From Austropuccinia psidii (lineage: Eukaryota; Basidiomycota; Pucciniomycetes; Pucciniales; Sphaerophragmiaceae), in NCBI GenBank assembly GCA_023105745.1, contig JALGQZ010000009.1:8902937-8966936 (forward strand): DNA of 64,000 nucleotides. Reading direction: 5' to 3'. Both the position numbers and the translations under genes were made by a program. This document shows, in pieces, positions 49,069 through 60,487 of the stretch. Position 1 is the stretch's first letter, and every line of letters starts with the position of its first letter. The notes under the pieces are model-generated. The model was not told where the DNA came from. It was given only the letters and a program-made list of their open reading frames with translations, and ran no database searches.

Positions 49069-52033
49069 TTATCTTTGATCATGAATCTCCCAGTTCACAG
49101 TAATGGGGGGGACTGGATAAACTTTAGAAATGATGATGTCCAAAGGAACAAAATGAGCACAACTATTCAAGAAGCAGATGAAAATGGGGGGATTATCATT
49201 TGGAGTACAGAAATAAGGGAAAAAAGAAAAAGATTGGGCTGTGGAATAAAAGAAAACTGGTCTTTTATACTTATTTGCAATTGGATCTCCCATGTCAGGC
49301 ATGGACATCCACTTGCTTTTTGTAGCCTGGCCAACATCTTCATACCATTCAATTCTTTCCAAATAAGAGGATACTGAGGGAATTAAGGTGTTCTTGGCTT
49401 CATAAAGGTCTTGATTTTGGTGAATTTCTTCAGCCAAGTCACCTCTGACATCAGCCCATTGATCTTGAGTCTTGTAAATGAAGTCGGATACTTTTCTGTA
49501 GCCACAGTTTCCATAACCCTGGATATTTATGGCCTTGAAGGTGTATTTCAATATAAACTTGGGCAAGTCTTCTGAGCCAGTTATCTGATGAAATAAGTTC
49601 AAAAAATGAATAAATATCAAAATAAAAAACAGAAAATTACATTAAAAAGAATCAGAAACTCACAAACAGCTTGGACCATTCATCACTTGTGTGATAATTG
49701 CTTTGACAATGCTCACAGGTTAAGTCAATTGCATCATTGATATTCAAACTGGTGGCAGGCTTGTGTGATTTTCTTTATGAGGTTTTGCTTCCAATTGCCA
49801 ATATTCTGGACCTTCTAAGGGTTACTTCTGATTTATTTAATTCAGTTGCTGAGGGTAGTGAATCTTATGAACTGATAGATTTAGATAATGAGTCCCCAGA
49901 ATCTTCAGATGAGTCCACTTCCATAATTGGAGAGGGGACATTTGACTGGGATCTTGATGTTGTTGTACTGGTCACTTTTTAGGAGGGTCTTCCTCTTCTC
50001 TTGGATTGGCTTTCAATAATTTCAAATCTTGAAGGTTCTCTTTTGTTTTGATTTTTGTTTTTATTCTTGGCTCCTTGGGGTCTTCCACGCATATTCTTGC
50101 ATTCTAGAGGTTCTTCATAATATTGATCATCCTCTTGACTCTTGGGAATTTGATCAAATGGGACTTTTCCAGTCAAAACATCTTGAAAATGTTGAAGTAT
50201 TGGAGTGATTTCTGCCATTGGTCTTTGAAACAGGTCTTCCCCAATGTGTTCAAATATTTTCTGGGCTTCATTCTTTCTTTCTTTTTCAACACTTTGATCA
50301 TCACCTTGAAAACCAGCCTGAGAAGAATATGACAAATAAATTCAGTTAATGAGAAAATAAATAATAATAAGAAATTAAAAAACCCTCACAGGCAAATTCA
50401 AATTCCATTGAGGGTGGAAGTCTGATAATTCAAGCCTTTGGCGCTTGGCAAATGCCTTTTGGGTCTTATGCTTGCAAGGAATGCCTTTATAATTGTTGTA
50501 TTTGTTGGTGCATTTTTCATTTGGAGGAAATTTTGTTTTGAAATTTTCAAAGGCAATCTGAAGAGCATAATGAGACACCTTACCATTGAGGGCACAGATG
50601 TGTGGAGGAAAATTCTTGACATGGAAAATCATTTCTTTGAAGATTCTGTTGATTATTTCAATAAATTGTTTTCTGAGTGCCATGTGGAGAGCCCTGACTA
50701 CCTCCAGGATAGTACCAGTGGACCTTTGGAGCCAAAGTTTAACCATGGCATGGGCACCTTCAACTCTGGAGGTGGAGCCCACACCCAGGTGGCAATGGTG
50801 GTTGGTCCAGGCTGGCACATAATACTCCTTTAGAGGAGGCCACGTCTTTTCCAAATACTGCAAGACCTCAGTATTTTTGACTTGCTTTTGAAGCTTCTTC
50901 CAGTTGTCTTTGAAAGACTTTTCAGTGGATGAAGACATAAGCTGAGAAATGAATGCCAAAGTCATTAATAAAGACAATAATAAGAAAAAAAGTGAAATAA
51001 AGTGAAATGAAGTGAAGAAGTATATTACTTGATTCCAAAGGCCCATAAAATTTTCAAAATCAGTTCCATGACCAATTTTCTTCATGCAATGAGCAGATAC
51101 ATCCTTGTTGATGTGCCAAATGCATAGCATGACTTTGGAGTCTGGGAAGAGCTTCTTAATAGAGTTTTTCAAGGCCAGATCCCTGTCAATAACAATAACT
51201 GGAGGGGGGAAAAGATTGGTGTTGTTGAGGACCTTTTATATGTATTGATTGAATGCCCAAGTATATGAAGGTTCATTTTCATTCTTTGTCAAACAAAAAG
51301 CCCCAGAAAAGGTCTTATTGGTTGAGCTGAATCCAACAATATGAAAAAGGGGAATTTTGTACTTATTGGTTTTATAAGTACAATCTATGAGAATGACATG
51401 AGGAAAGCCATGAAGAGGTTTTATGGCCAGGGGGTGAGTAAAAAACAAGGAGGTAATGTGTCCCTCAGAATCCCTCGCAGAGGACCAAACAAAATTTTCT
51501 TCTTTGAGAGTGTCAATAAGAGCATCAATGGGCCTTCTGCCTTGCAGTTTGTCTTTCTTGATTTTCTTGACTTTGTTGTAAATGTCTTGAGGGATTACAG
51601 GCCTGTCAGACTCCCCCTGGCTGCATAATTGGGCCTGAATTTGCCTTGGCATGAGCAGTGATTCAGACATTTGATAAATTTGGGATTTTTCTTGCTCATT
51701 GAATTTCCTGAAAGCAGGATGTGCCATGATATTTTCAGTGGCATCATGGCTATGTTCAGGATTTTTGACTTTAAGAGTCCAAGTGGTACTCTTGGCATAT
51801 TTCCTGGAATAAAGTCTAAAAGGACAGTCAAGCTTTCTTGAGGTGACTGTTTTGGAGGGGCTTTTGTTGGGATTTGGGGTGCCAGACTTGTCACAACATA
51901 TTTCAATTTGGTTGTGGGTCATATTGGACCGCAAGGTGGACACAGCATACCCCTGAGCCCTGGCAACATTATGCACATGTTGCCAAAGAAGCTCAAGGGT
52001 CTGAAATTCACCTTCAGTGGGGGGTTGATGCAT
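49069..52033 (-). pseudogene. MULE transposase with AT-hooks and C-terminal OTU-like domain, lightly damaged
   Basis: From ATG at 52033 (MHQPPTEGEFQTLELLWQHV) the protein has a FAR1/WRKY-like N-terminal domain (KLDCPFRLYSRKYAKSTTWT, NPEHSHD). The MULE DDE core follows: VILIDCTYKTNKYKIPLFHI (Asp), VIVIDRDLALKN (Asp) and SRVEGAHAMVKLWL (Glu), so all three acids are present. Introns are visible near 50940-51030 (GTAATA ... TTTCTCAG), 50300-50380 (GTGAGG ... TTCTCAG) and 49588-49663 (GTGAGT ... TTCATCAG). Next come two AT-hook-like motifs (MRGRPQGAKNK, KRRGRPS) and a CEHC. The last exon is an OTU-type cysteine protease domain: INIQGYGNCGYRKV keeps the catalytic Cys, DQWADVRGDL follows, and AHFVPL supplies the His. 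In-frame stops lie at 51236-51238, 49979-49981 and about 49895. Confidence 0.82.
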
Positions 52034-52592
52034 TTTTTTAATGAAAAATATGTATAAAAGTGAAAAAAAGGGGGACTTGGGGGATTTGGGATGGGGTAAG
52101 AACCTTTTTAAATGTGAAAAAGCGGTGAAAAAAGGTGTAAAAAATGAAAAGAAGTGGTTAAGAGTCAAAGAAAGTGGTTTAAATGGGGATTAATAGGTGA
52201 GGGAAGGTAAAAAATTGAAAATTGAGAGGCTTGAAAGCAGGTTGTTGTGGTGGGAAATTCAGTCTTTGGGGGAAAAAAAGAAAAAAAAGTGTGAAAAGCT
52301 TTGCAAAATGTATTTGGTAATGCTGTTTTTCCAAAAAAAAAAACAATGGTTTGGGGTGGGGATAATGTGGATTATTGGGTTTTTTGTTTTTTTTTTTTTT
52401 CGGGGGGCTGGGCAAAAAAATCTGAAACAATTTGGAGTTAGAGAGGTTTTGTGGGGAAAAAACCTCTTTTGGGCATGTTTTGGCCCAATAAAGGCCCAAT
52501 TGTGTTTCATTTTTGATTAAGAATGGGCCAAGGGAACCCCTTACGTGTTTTTACCAATTTGGTTACGTGTTTTTACCAACACCCTAAGTTTA

Positions 52593-55500
52593 TTCTGCCT
52601 TTCTTCTGCAATCTTTATCTCCTATTTTTTCAAAATTCCCTCTGATTTCTTGTATTTTTGTGCTTCTCAACTTAAAGATGAACTCTTCACCTTCATGGGA
52701 TAAAATAAGAATAAAAAGCAGCTTCACTCTTCTATCATAAGTTATAAAATGAAACTCAACATACTTGGTATTATGGCTCTCAATATTAATTCATTTCCTG
52801 GATATATGAAAGCTGTGAACTTCCAAATATTCTTTTAAAATATCCCAGGTGCATGTTCCTTTGAATTTCCTCAAGGTCACAAAAGAAAAAATTTCCTCAA
52901 AGTAATTGACAAAACAGAATCATATGGATGCTATTTTTATTTCAAATAGATCTTGGCTTATTTAAACCTTTGTATTTTCCTTCAAGGATTCCTTCCAGAT
53001 TTCACTTATAAGAAGAAGAAACTTGCATTTCAAGAAGCTTCATGTTGATGAAAAACAGAAACAAATAAATCCCAGCTTCAAAATACTTCTTGATAATTTC
53101 AAATACTTTTTAGTGAATTGTGACAATATCTCAGGATCCCTTCCCCATCATAATTTTGAAAAAAAAATCCAAAAATAACCTCAAACAATTTTTTAGATTG
53201 TAAAGAGACTCATTGTTCTTGAAAAACACTTTCCAAAATTTTCTTTATATCAAGACTGGGTATTTCAAAAATAAATATTGTCCTACAAAATAATATAATA
53301 TCACTTTAAAAAGAGGTACAAGCAGACTATTTGTCAATTTTTTATGATTTAAGAACACATCCTGAACCAAAAGAAGGTTTTAGTTTCTCTTCTCAAATAA
53401 AATTTGGGCTGCGCATCTCTTGAATTGAATTCAAAAGTTCTAAAGTAATATTAAAAGAATTATTTCTTCCACATACAATTATGCAGTAATTTTAAAAGAA
53501 TACCTCCACAAATTGCTTCAAAATCCTGAATTTTAAGTTATTTTCAGTTTAATCAATGATTTCAATGTACCTTTTATTTAATTTGAATCATTCATATAAA
53601 TTTGATACAGAATAGACTCCAGAATAGCTCCGTTTCAATCTCAAATTTGTGGAACATTGCCCTACTATCACTCAGCCTCTTCTTGAGCTCCTATTTTCAT
53701 ATATTCAGATAGAAATTTTGGAAGGTGATTCAGATATTCTTCTCATTTGAGTTTTATTACTTTTAAGCTTTTTCATCCAACACATGATATACTGACTGAT
53801 TATGACAAGTACAACTTTCATATATATGTATGAGCTCCTTGTTAAATACATGAGCTATGAAATGAAATACCAAGTGCTTTATTTCTGGTAGATATTAAAA
53901 TAGAAATTAGTCTCTGAATCCAATAATTAGAGCTAACATAAATTAGAAACAAATATTTTTAGGCTGATTAAACATTGAATAATTACTTATATGAATTATT
54001 AAGTTTTTTTCATTTGTGGAAAACTATTTGTTGCTTCAAAACCATATCCCAACAACAAATATTGACTTTCCCAGAAGTTTATGTGCTTAAAGACCTTATC
54101 TCAAATATATTTCTATGAATGAAAACATCTCTACATAATCATTTTTTTATTTTAATGTTGGATTTTCTACAATAGCTTCTATGGGTAAATGAAAGTTTTT
54201 CAGTGATATTTTCCCATTATATCTGGATATTATTAGTATTCAGCATATAAGCACTTATTCTTGTGACCTTACAGAAAATTATTTTAACCCAAATATTTTT
54301 TTAAATGATATTTTTGCATGTAAAAGTTCAGAATTTTGATGTATATTCACATGAAGAGAAGCTCAAAGGTCCATTATTCCTAATGCTACTCATGATACAA
54401 AGAGAGTTTGGCTATTATACAAAAATTAATTCGAAACTTATCTTTGAAAAAGAGACAATTCTTTGAGCTTCAATGACCAATTAAACAGTCATATAAAATT
54501 CTTTCCTTCACACATTCTTATGGAATAATATGAAACTGAAAGCTAATTCTTCCCACATAGTTCTGATACTCCTATACAAGAACCAGATGACATAAATATT
54601 TTCATAATATCTATGGGAAACTCCATGGAGCTCATTACCTAACATACTAAGGGGATATTGTATAACTGGAAAATGTTTTTTTTGAAATAAACAGTTTTGT
54701 TTCAATATTTGAAATATGTGAAGTACCATCCTATTACTCAGTCCCATGAAGCCTATCAACAATCAATGTGATTATTTAAGCATTTTTTTACCAAGGGATT
54801 ACTATAATACATGTCCAGTATCTTTCAAATTTTGAAAAATAGACTCAAAATATTACAGGCTTATTTTGATTCATATATAATTTACTTCACAATCATCTAT
54901 ATAAAGGACTTCAATTAAGTTGATACAAATCAACACGTTCACATTTTTGTTCAAATGGATCACCTACATTAATTGAAAATGAAAGGATTATAGAAAAACT
55001 TAGTAATAAATAGCCTTCAAATTTAATTTGAATATATTTTTGAGGGTAATCTAAAGACACTGCTAATGTATCATCAAAAAACTGTGAAAGAAAAAACTTT
55101 AGTAAAGGCTTACATCTTCAAAGATGAGTGGAAGCTGGATTGAAAGTCTCAAATATCATTTATCTTTCTTGAAAGCTGAAGCCATTCCAAACTCTCTTCT
55201 GCAAAATTCAAATGATAAATCTTAAAAAAGTTTAGTTTTTGAAGAAAATCTTTTTTTGTTCAATGGGATGCACAGGAACTAAATGGGACAATATAAAGTA
55301 TATTTCAAGGCTTCACATGATAATTCTGTTTGCGTAATACTTCTAAAAAGCTCATCTAGCTTTTACATCTAATGATTTTCAGTGTTTGGTACCTTGTATC
55401 ACCAATTAAAGAGTTCACACATTAGAATAACTCATCTGAAAAGTGGTTTCTTTCTCCCAATGTTGGGACTTGAAATTACGTCCTTTTTCTTACCCAGGAA

Positions 55501-55720
55501 ACTGAAGCTTTTTTCAAGAGAAATGCAGGTCTCCCCTTACCATTGACTAAATCTTCATCCAAATATTGGGCCTCAGATTTTGAATAGGAATAGCTATGAA
55601 TAATCCCTTTGAAACTCATTTAAGCTGCATTTAATGCATGATTCAATTATTAAATAAAATTCAGATATCACTTCCTGAGGTATTGATTCTCTTATATGAA
55701 CTTAAAAATAACAAGAAATG
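52593..55720. other. AT-rich DNA, no gene recognised
   Basis: This continues the sequence at 46536-48263 if the MULE is removed. Frames longer than 70 codons are rare and low complexity (54508-54762 minus is the longest). Just before the LTR at 55721 the sequence AATAACAAGAAATG resembles the junction before LTR copy 3 (ATTAAGAAATTG on the minus strand), so this may be the end of a badly decayed plus-strand gypsy element. Confidence 0.4.
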
Positions 55721-56761
55721 TGAGCCTTAGAGGTATTTTCATACACCAAAAAGACCATTAATAACAAAATAAGATATAAATATAAATAAAATGAATTTAT
55801 TTATATTATCAAAATAAAATTAAAATATAAATACAAATTTATAAACAAAAATGAAAATTTAATTATAATTTAAAATAAAAGTTAAATTAAATTTTAAAAT
55901 TGTGAAAATGCATTTTTACTTGAAAAAATTAGATAAAAATGGATTTTTAATAAAATTAATGAAATTAAAATATACTTGTAAAAATTTGCATAAATTTATT
56001 ATAGCTTTTTATCCAACAAATAAACTTAATAAAATTACTTCACCATTGAATTCCTCATAAAAAATAAGGTGGGGTCACCTCTGGGTAAAATTTCTGTAAC
56101 TCAGCTCTAAATAAGCTTAAATTGAGTTTTTGTATTTCCTGTACAAAAGTTGAAAATCCTCAAAACCTTAAATTAATTCACACCACATTTGGTGTTAACT
56201 ATCTAATTTTGTGTTAAAATTGAGGTGTTGTGTGTAGTTTAGAAGTTATGAGGAATGGAAGTATTTTCAATTGAAATGTCAAAATGTGTGCGTGCTTTAC
56301 ATAAGTAAACTGTAATTTACATATGACATATCAATCATTACAGTTGTTTACTGTAAAGCTCAATCGAATTGTATGTGTAAATTACAAGCATATTACATGA
56401 TAAGGAATTAAAGAAAAAAATAAATTGGAAAGATTAATTCTGGGGGGAAAAGGTACTCTAGCTCCAAGGGGGAGCCAGACCCCCAAATTCCTTGCTTACA
56501 GGAAGGGGATGTCAAACTTCACACAAATTTTCATCACTTTTGGCCTGGAATTGAGTTACAGGGTCTGTGACTCAATTGATGATGAGGTTTTGATACCAAC
56601 CAGGGCAGTTTTAACTGTTTCCAAAAGGGTAAAACTACCCTTAAGTTAAAAGAATCTTAGTAAAAACAGTTTAAACTGGCTTCTAAATCTCTTACACACA
56701 TTCTTACATGTTTTGAAGGCTCTAGACCAGGTATTACTATAGTAATGGCTGATTTAAGGGT
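55721..56761 (+). mobile_element. LTR of family A, copy 4, truncated by the family-C LTR
   Basis: It begins TGAGCCTTAGAGGTATTTTC and follows the other copies through GAGGTTTTGATACCAACCAG and AGACCAGGTATTACTATAGT. It stops at GATTTAAGGGT, where the LTR at 56762 begins. The missing 3' 750 bp should resume beyond the right end of the chromovirus, outside the window. The frame 56425-56649 lies within the LTR and is not a gene. Confidence 0.87.
56551..56575. promoter_or_regulatory. bZIP-site palindrome, LTR-A copy 4
   Basis: One arm carries TGAGTTA (C to T), so only the TGACTCA half-palindrome site is intact. Confidence 0.5.
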
Positions 56762-57526
56762 TGTCACAGGGGCTCTTCGAAGTGAAGAGGGCCTGGCACT
56801 CAGTAAACTGGGACTCACTTATGGAGGGCTCAGAGGTAAGATAAGAATGGGTACACTTAAGAGTGTGAATAATGAATTACTAAAAGAATAAAAATAAGAA
56901 AGCAGCAACAAAGAATAAGAGTAAGAAAAAGAAGAGCCAACCACAAACAAGTCCAAGTCCACTGTTTCAACCTGTCAGAATGGAAAGAGAAGGGTTAATA
57001 AGGATATGGCCACCCAACTCATACTGTACAGGCGAAGAAAGAAAAAAGGCAAAGACTAACTTAAGATTAAATAAATATAATACCCAAAGATATAAGGATA
57101 AGAATATTCAGATAATAATAAATCAACTAAATTAATTAACTGGGGAAAAGTCCCCGGGGGGGAGAAAGAGGGGCTGGTATATGTGAGAATCACCAGCCCT
57201 GATCCAGAGGAAGAATTTTCATGAGAATGATTGATGATTGAATTGAGTCTGGCCAATACAGGTCCTGTACAGCTGTACAGAACCTGTACAAGAGGTGTGG
57301 TGTATTTGAGTGATCATACAGTTCCATATTGGTGTATTGAAACTGTATTGGGTGAATCCAACCTGTACAGGTGTTGACAGGCTGTATGGATGTACCAAGC
57401 TGTATGCATGTTTCAGAATGAAGATTGCTGAAACTGAATGCTGATGCAGATACTGGATTTGCTGATTTGGGGTGTTTGAGTGGGTGTATGAATGAATACC
57501 CTTACCCCTGATGGATGGTTGTTACA
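56762..57526 (-). mobile_element. LTR of family C: 3' LTR of the minus-strand chromovirus
   Basis: In plus orientation it runs TGTCACAGGGGCTCTTCGAA ... GATGGTTGTTACA, 765 bp with TG...CA ends. CTGTACAG palindromes cluster at 57262-57290. It lies downstream of the minus-strand pol, and the purine tract expected before a 3' LTR is present, which fixes its role. The left 5-bp flank is AGGGT; the partner flank is outside the window. Confidence 0.78.
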
Positions 57527-57545
57527 GTATCCCCCTCTTGAAACT
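57527..57545 (-). promoter_or_regulatory. polypurine tract of the chromovirus
   Basis: The minus strand reads TTTCAAGAGGGGGATAC directly before the LTR end TGTAACAACC. A purine run at this place primes plus-strand DNA synthesis in LTR retroelements. Confidence 0.62.
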
Positions 57546-58497
57546 GGTGGGCTCCTGAACACCATAATACCCTGCCACTGTTGAGTGGCATCTCAATATC
57601 CCCACATTTTTTTAAGAAATTTTCTTTTTTAATTTTCTTTCCTCTTGACCATTATCCTGAAAATCCTTCATTACTTCTTCCCTGCCAAATTCAATTGATT
57701 CCCCCCTTTTTCCAAGTTTGAGTGAGTATTCCTTCCAGAATATGCAATTCTTTTCCTTTGATTCAATCAGCCATGTCTTGGGATGTGGCCTTGGGATATA
57801 TCCCAGAATAAAGGCCATTGAGCACTTGTGCTCAAAAATTGGTGCCCAATGAGTATATGACTTGTACTCATTGGCCTAGACTTAATCCATTGAATGAAAT
57901 GAAAACTTTCCTCCAGGGGTCTTGTCCCCATGATCCAAGGAATTGGCCTCGGGCAGCCCTCCAAGTGGTTTTTGGGCTGTGGCCTCCATCTTGAGTGATC
58001 TTGATGCATTTTGCTTTTTATGGCCTTTTTGGCCTTGCTGGGTGTTTTGGTGATTAGGGCACTTTTTTTGATTTTTCTGGTTTTTTGGCCATAATAGGCC
58101 TTTGTGAGGTTTTGGGGTCCTATGGTCCGCGGGCCGTACGCCGCGGTCCGCGGTCCGTGGGGGCTATTGGAGGCCCCCAGGACCAAAATGGAGCCCCTGG
58201 GCCCAAATTTGCTGGGGACCCAGGGTGACCAAGGGGCCCATTTCCAAATTTCACCATATATGGCCTGGACCCATTGAAGGGGTCCAGGACCATCAAGATC
58301 TTGGCCTCCCCCAAAGTTGCAGGGGAGGCCCTGGGTGATGAGTTCAGCCCCAAAGGGGTGTGAACCTTCACCTTAGAGGCTTTGAGGTGGGGCATAATTG
58401 AGTTATGGCCCCAGTTCCTTGAGTCAAATTTCTTTTTCTTGATGTGGAGTAGATTGATTCTGACCTCTTGAATCTTCTGCTTGCACTTTCTTCAGTT
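57546..58497. other. spacer between 3' LTR and antisense gene; contains a GC-rich island
   Basis: Minus-strand frames at 57767-58186 and 58120-58395 are open and Pro/Gly-rich. They are linked to a GC-rich palindromic stretch (GGTCCGCGGGCCGTACGCCG at about 58124) and are probably not genes. The region must hold the promoter of the plus-strand gene at 58498. TCTTCTGCTTGCACTTTCTTC just before the ATG is a pyrimidine-rich start context common in fungi. Confidence 0.5.
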
Positions 58498-59720
58498 ATG
58501 AGTTCCAAACTGACTGAACTCACTGAATCTTCCCCTTCTGCACCGCCACCGTCTGTTCTTCATGGTTCTGGCGTCTTCAGTCGATTGTCTTCTCCCTCCA
58601 TGGCGTCTTCTGGCCATTTTGACCCCTCCCAAACATATGATGGGTTCAGAGCAGTTGAAGTTCTTGATCCTGCCTGTACTGAGTGTTTGGCCAGGGGGAA
58701 GGATTGCTTTCAACATTACAATCCTCGATCGTCAAAATGCCATTTCTGCTTTATTGGGAAGAAGCCATGCCGCCGTACCGGATCAACTTTGTCCCAGGTC
58801 AGGAGGCACTTATGGAGTAGGAAGGATGGGCCTTATGGGCAGGAACCTACCCCTGATGCCACTTCTGGATTTTCTCAATGTGAGTGATTTGCATTTCTTG
58901 GTTGAATTGATGCTGATATTTTGATGTAGTGACTGGTTCCAGGCAGAGGGATGTGGCCAGATGGACTAATGTTGGAGGGCCCATTCCAATTGGTGGTAGG
59001 CCCATCCACTACAGCTCAGAAATTCCAATTTCAAGGACCAATGCTGATGGAGTGGTGAAAGTAGTGAAGAAGCTAAGAAGAATTGTTGATTCCCCATCAG
59101 ATCCAGATGCTGAAGGAAGTGATGAGTTGGATGGTGAAGAAGTTCAAGTTATTCCTCATTCAAGTGGCCATCCATCCAGAAATTCCTCTTCTCAACCTCT
59201 TGCCAACCACAGATTCCAAAGCCAAGTGATTCCCAGCACTCCCAGAACCTTCCAACCAATGCTTGCTTCAATTCCTACAACCCTTCCTCCTCCTTCACCA
59301 ACTACTTCCCACACCACCAGGCCTGCCTTGAATCCAGCAGTAAGACCATCTCCAGTTCAACAGCCCAGAAACTCACCCATAAACACCTCCCGTCAACTCC
59401 AACCTGTGGCCAGCTCCAGCAGAAGAAGAGATGGATTGTCCCCTTTGCCGTTTCCTGCCGCTCAAGTATTCCAAAGAAGAGAACGTTGGCCTATCCGGGT
59501 TACCAGAGAAGATCCCAACGCGGCTAGTGAAAATCAAGATGCTGTGGCCAGATTGTTCAGGAGGGTTGATAGAAATAGCAGAGAGGTGATTATGTATGCC
59601 AATGACAGGACTATTCCAGGTACTGCTTCTGAAGAGATGGCTGCAAAATTTGCCTGGTATGAAGATGAGTTGATAAATGATTTCCAGAGAACTTTTGATG
59701 ACTTGGGTAGAGATAACTAG
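58498..59720 (+). CDS. antisense accessory gene of the chromovirus, Zn2Cys6-like protein, 390 aa
   Basis: Start MSSKLTELTESSPSAPPPSV. One 50-bp intron (58880-58929, GTGAGT ... TGTAG) joins FSQ to LTGSRQRDVARWTN in frame; the spliced product has no stop. Residues 60-91 contain six Cys spaced C-x2-C-x6-C-x10-C-x2-C-x6-C (CTECLARGKDC ... CHFCFIGKKPC), exactly the fungal Zn(II)2Cys6 binuclear cluster pattern, with Lys/Arg between Cys2 and Cys3. A long Pro/Ser-rich, probably disordered middle follows, then a conserved acidic C-terminus (AKFAWYEDELINDFQRTFDD). From memory near-identical proteins are abundant in Austropuccinia psidii. It is transcribed against pol and lies between pol and the 3' LTR, so it is an antisense accessory gene rather than this element's gag. 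A DNA-binding role is inferred. It might instead be a nucleic-acid chaperone-like protein. Confidence 0.75.
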
Positions 59721-60014
59721 TTTCCTTTTCCCTGTTTGTGTTTGGCTTGCCTTCTATCCCCACTCTTATAAATACTAAAAAATGAAAAAATAATGGAACC
59801 TCCCAATACATGATTTGGGGAGGGGATTCTGCTGCTTTAAAGAAATAAAAGAAAGAAAGTTATACAAGTAAAGAAAGAAAGAAAAATAAAAGAATAAGAG
59901 AAAATGAGAGTAAAAAAAGAAATAAAGAAAAATCCTGATGGTTGGTCCTTCTTGTGGTGAGTTGCTTGATTTTGGCCAATAAGTCTGAAAAAATGAAAAC
60001 CAAGCATTTTGATT

Positions 60015-60487
60015 CTCACAGAGTGGCCAAGGTAATGTTTTACAAGAAGTAGAACCCTCAGGGATGCATACCAGGAGATGGAACTTACTTTCATAACTTC
60101 CACTCCCCACCAAGCACCATAAAACTGAAAAGAATTGCCATGAATGACTTCTGAGATGAATTGCCATAAATGACTTCTGAAATGAATTGCCATAAATGAC
60201 TTGAAGTAATGAATGTCTTGAATTATGATGATTGGCATAAAATGAAATGATAATAAAGAAAGAAATGAAAAATAAAGAAAGAAAACATTGGGCCATATCT
60301 TGATAAGGTCCAAATCGGAGGGTATTGATGTTGTATGCTCCCTGAACCTGTCCAAAGAAATGACAAGTGCTCACAAAGTGGCCAAGGTGATGCTTACAAC
60401 AACATATGGGTAGAATACCCCCTTAAAGGTGCATGCCAGGAGAGGAACTTACTTTCATAACTTCTTCTCCCCACCAAGCACCATAAA
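60015..60487. repeat. ~110-bp duplicated block with an internal 26-bp triplet repeat
   Basis: Two related blocks at 60015-60123 and 60370-60487 both run from CTCACA(G/A)AGTGGCCAAGG through ACTTACTTTCATAACTTC to CCCCACCAAGCACCATAAA. Between them a 26-bp unit starting GAATTGCC repeats at 60132, 60158 and 60184. The second block ends at the pol stop codon. 59721-60014 is A-rich with GAAA runs and no gene. Confidence 0.82.

Larger units (their letters stand above)
48272..52584 (-). mobile_element. Mutator-like element (MULE), 4.3 kb, with TIRs and 8-bp TSD
   Basis: Left end GAGTGTTGGTAAACACATGT and inverted right end GGGTGTTGGTAAAAACACGT continue as similar TIRs of about 55 bp (second block TAAAAACACGTAAG). 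Flanks TAAGCTTA (48264-48271) and TAAGTTTA (52585-52592) match at seven of eight bases, a target duplication of MULE-like size with one later mutation. One multi-exon transposase gene fills the interior on the minus strand. The region 52034-52584 holds only homopolymer-rich DNA (A8-A10, T12 runs) plus the TIR. Confidence 0.82.

Noticed and set aside
57767..58395. Two Pro/Gly-rich minus-strand frames over a GC-rich palindromic island
   Set aside because: Their openness follows base composition. They overlap each other in different frames and lack domains or splice support.
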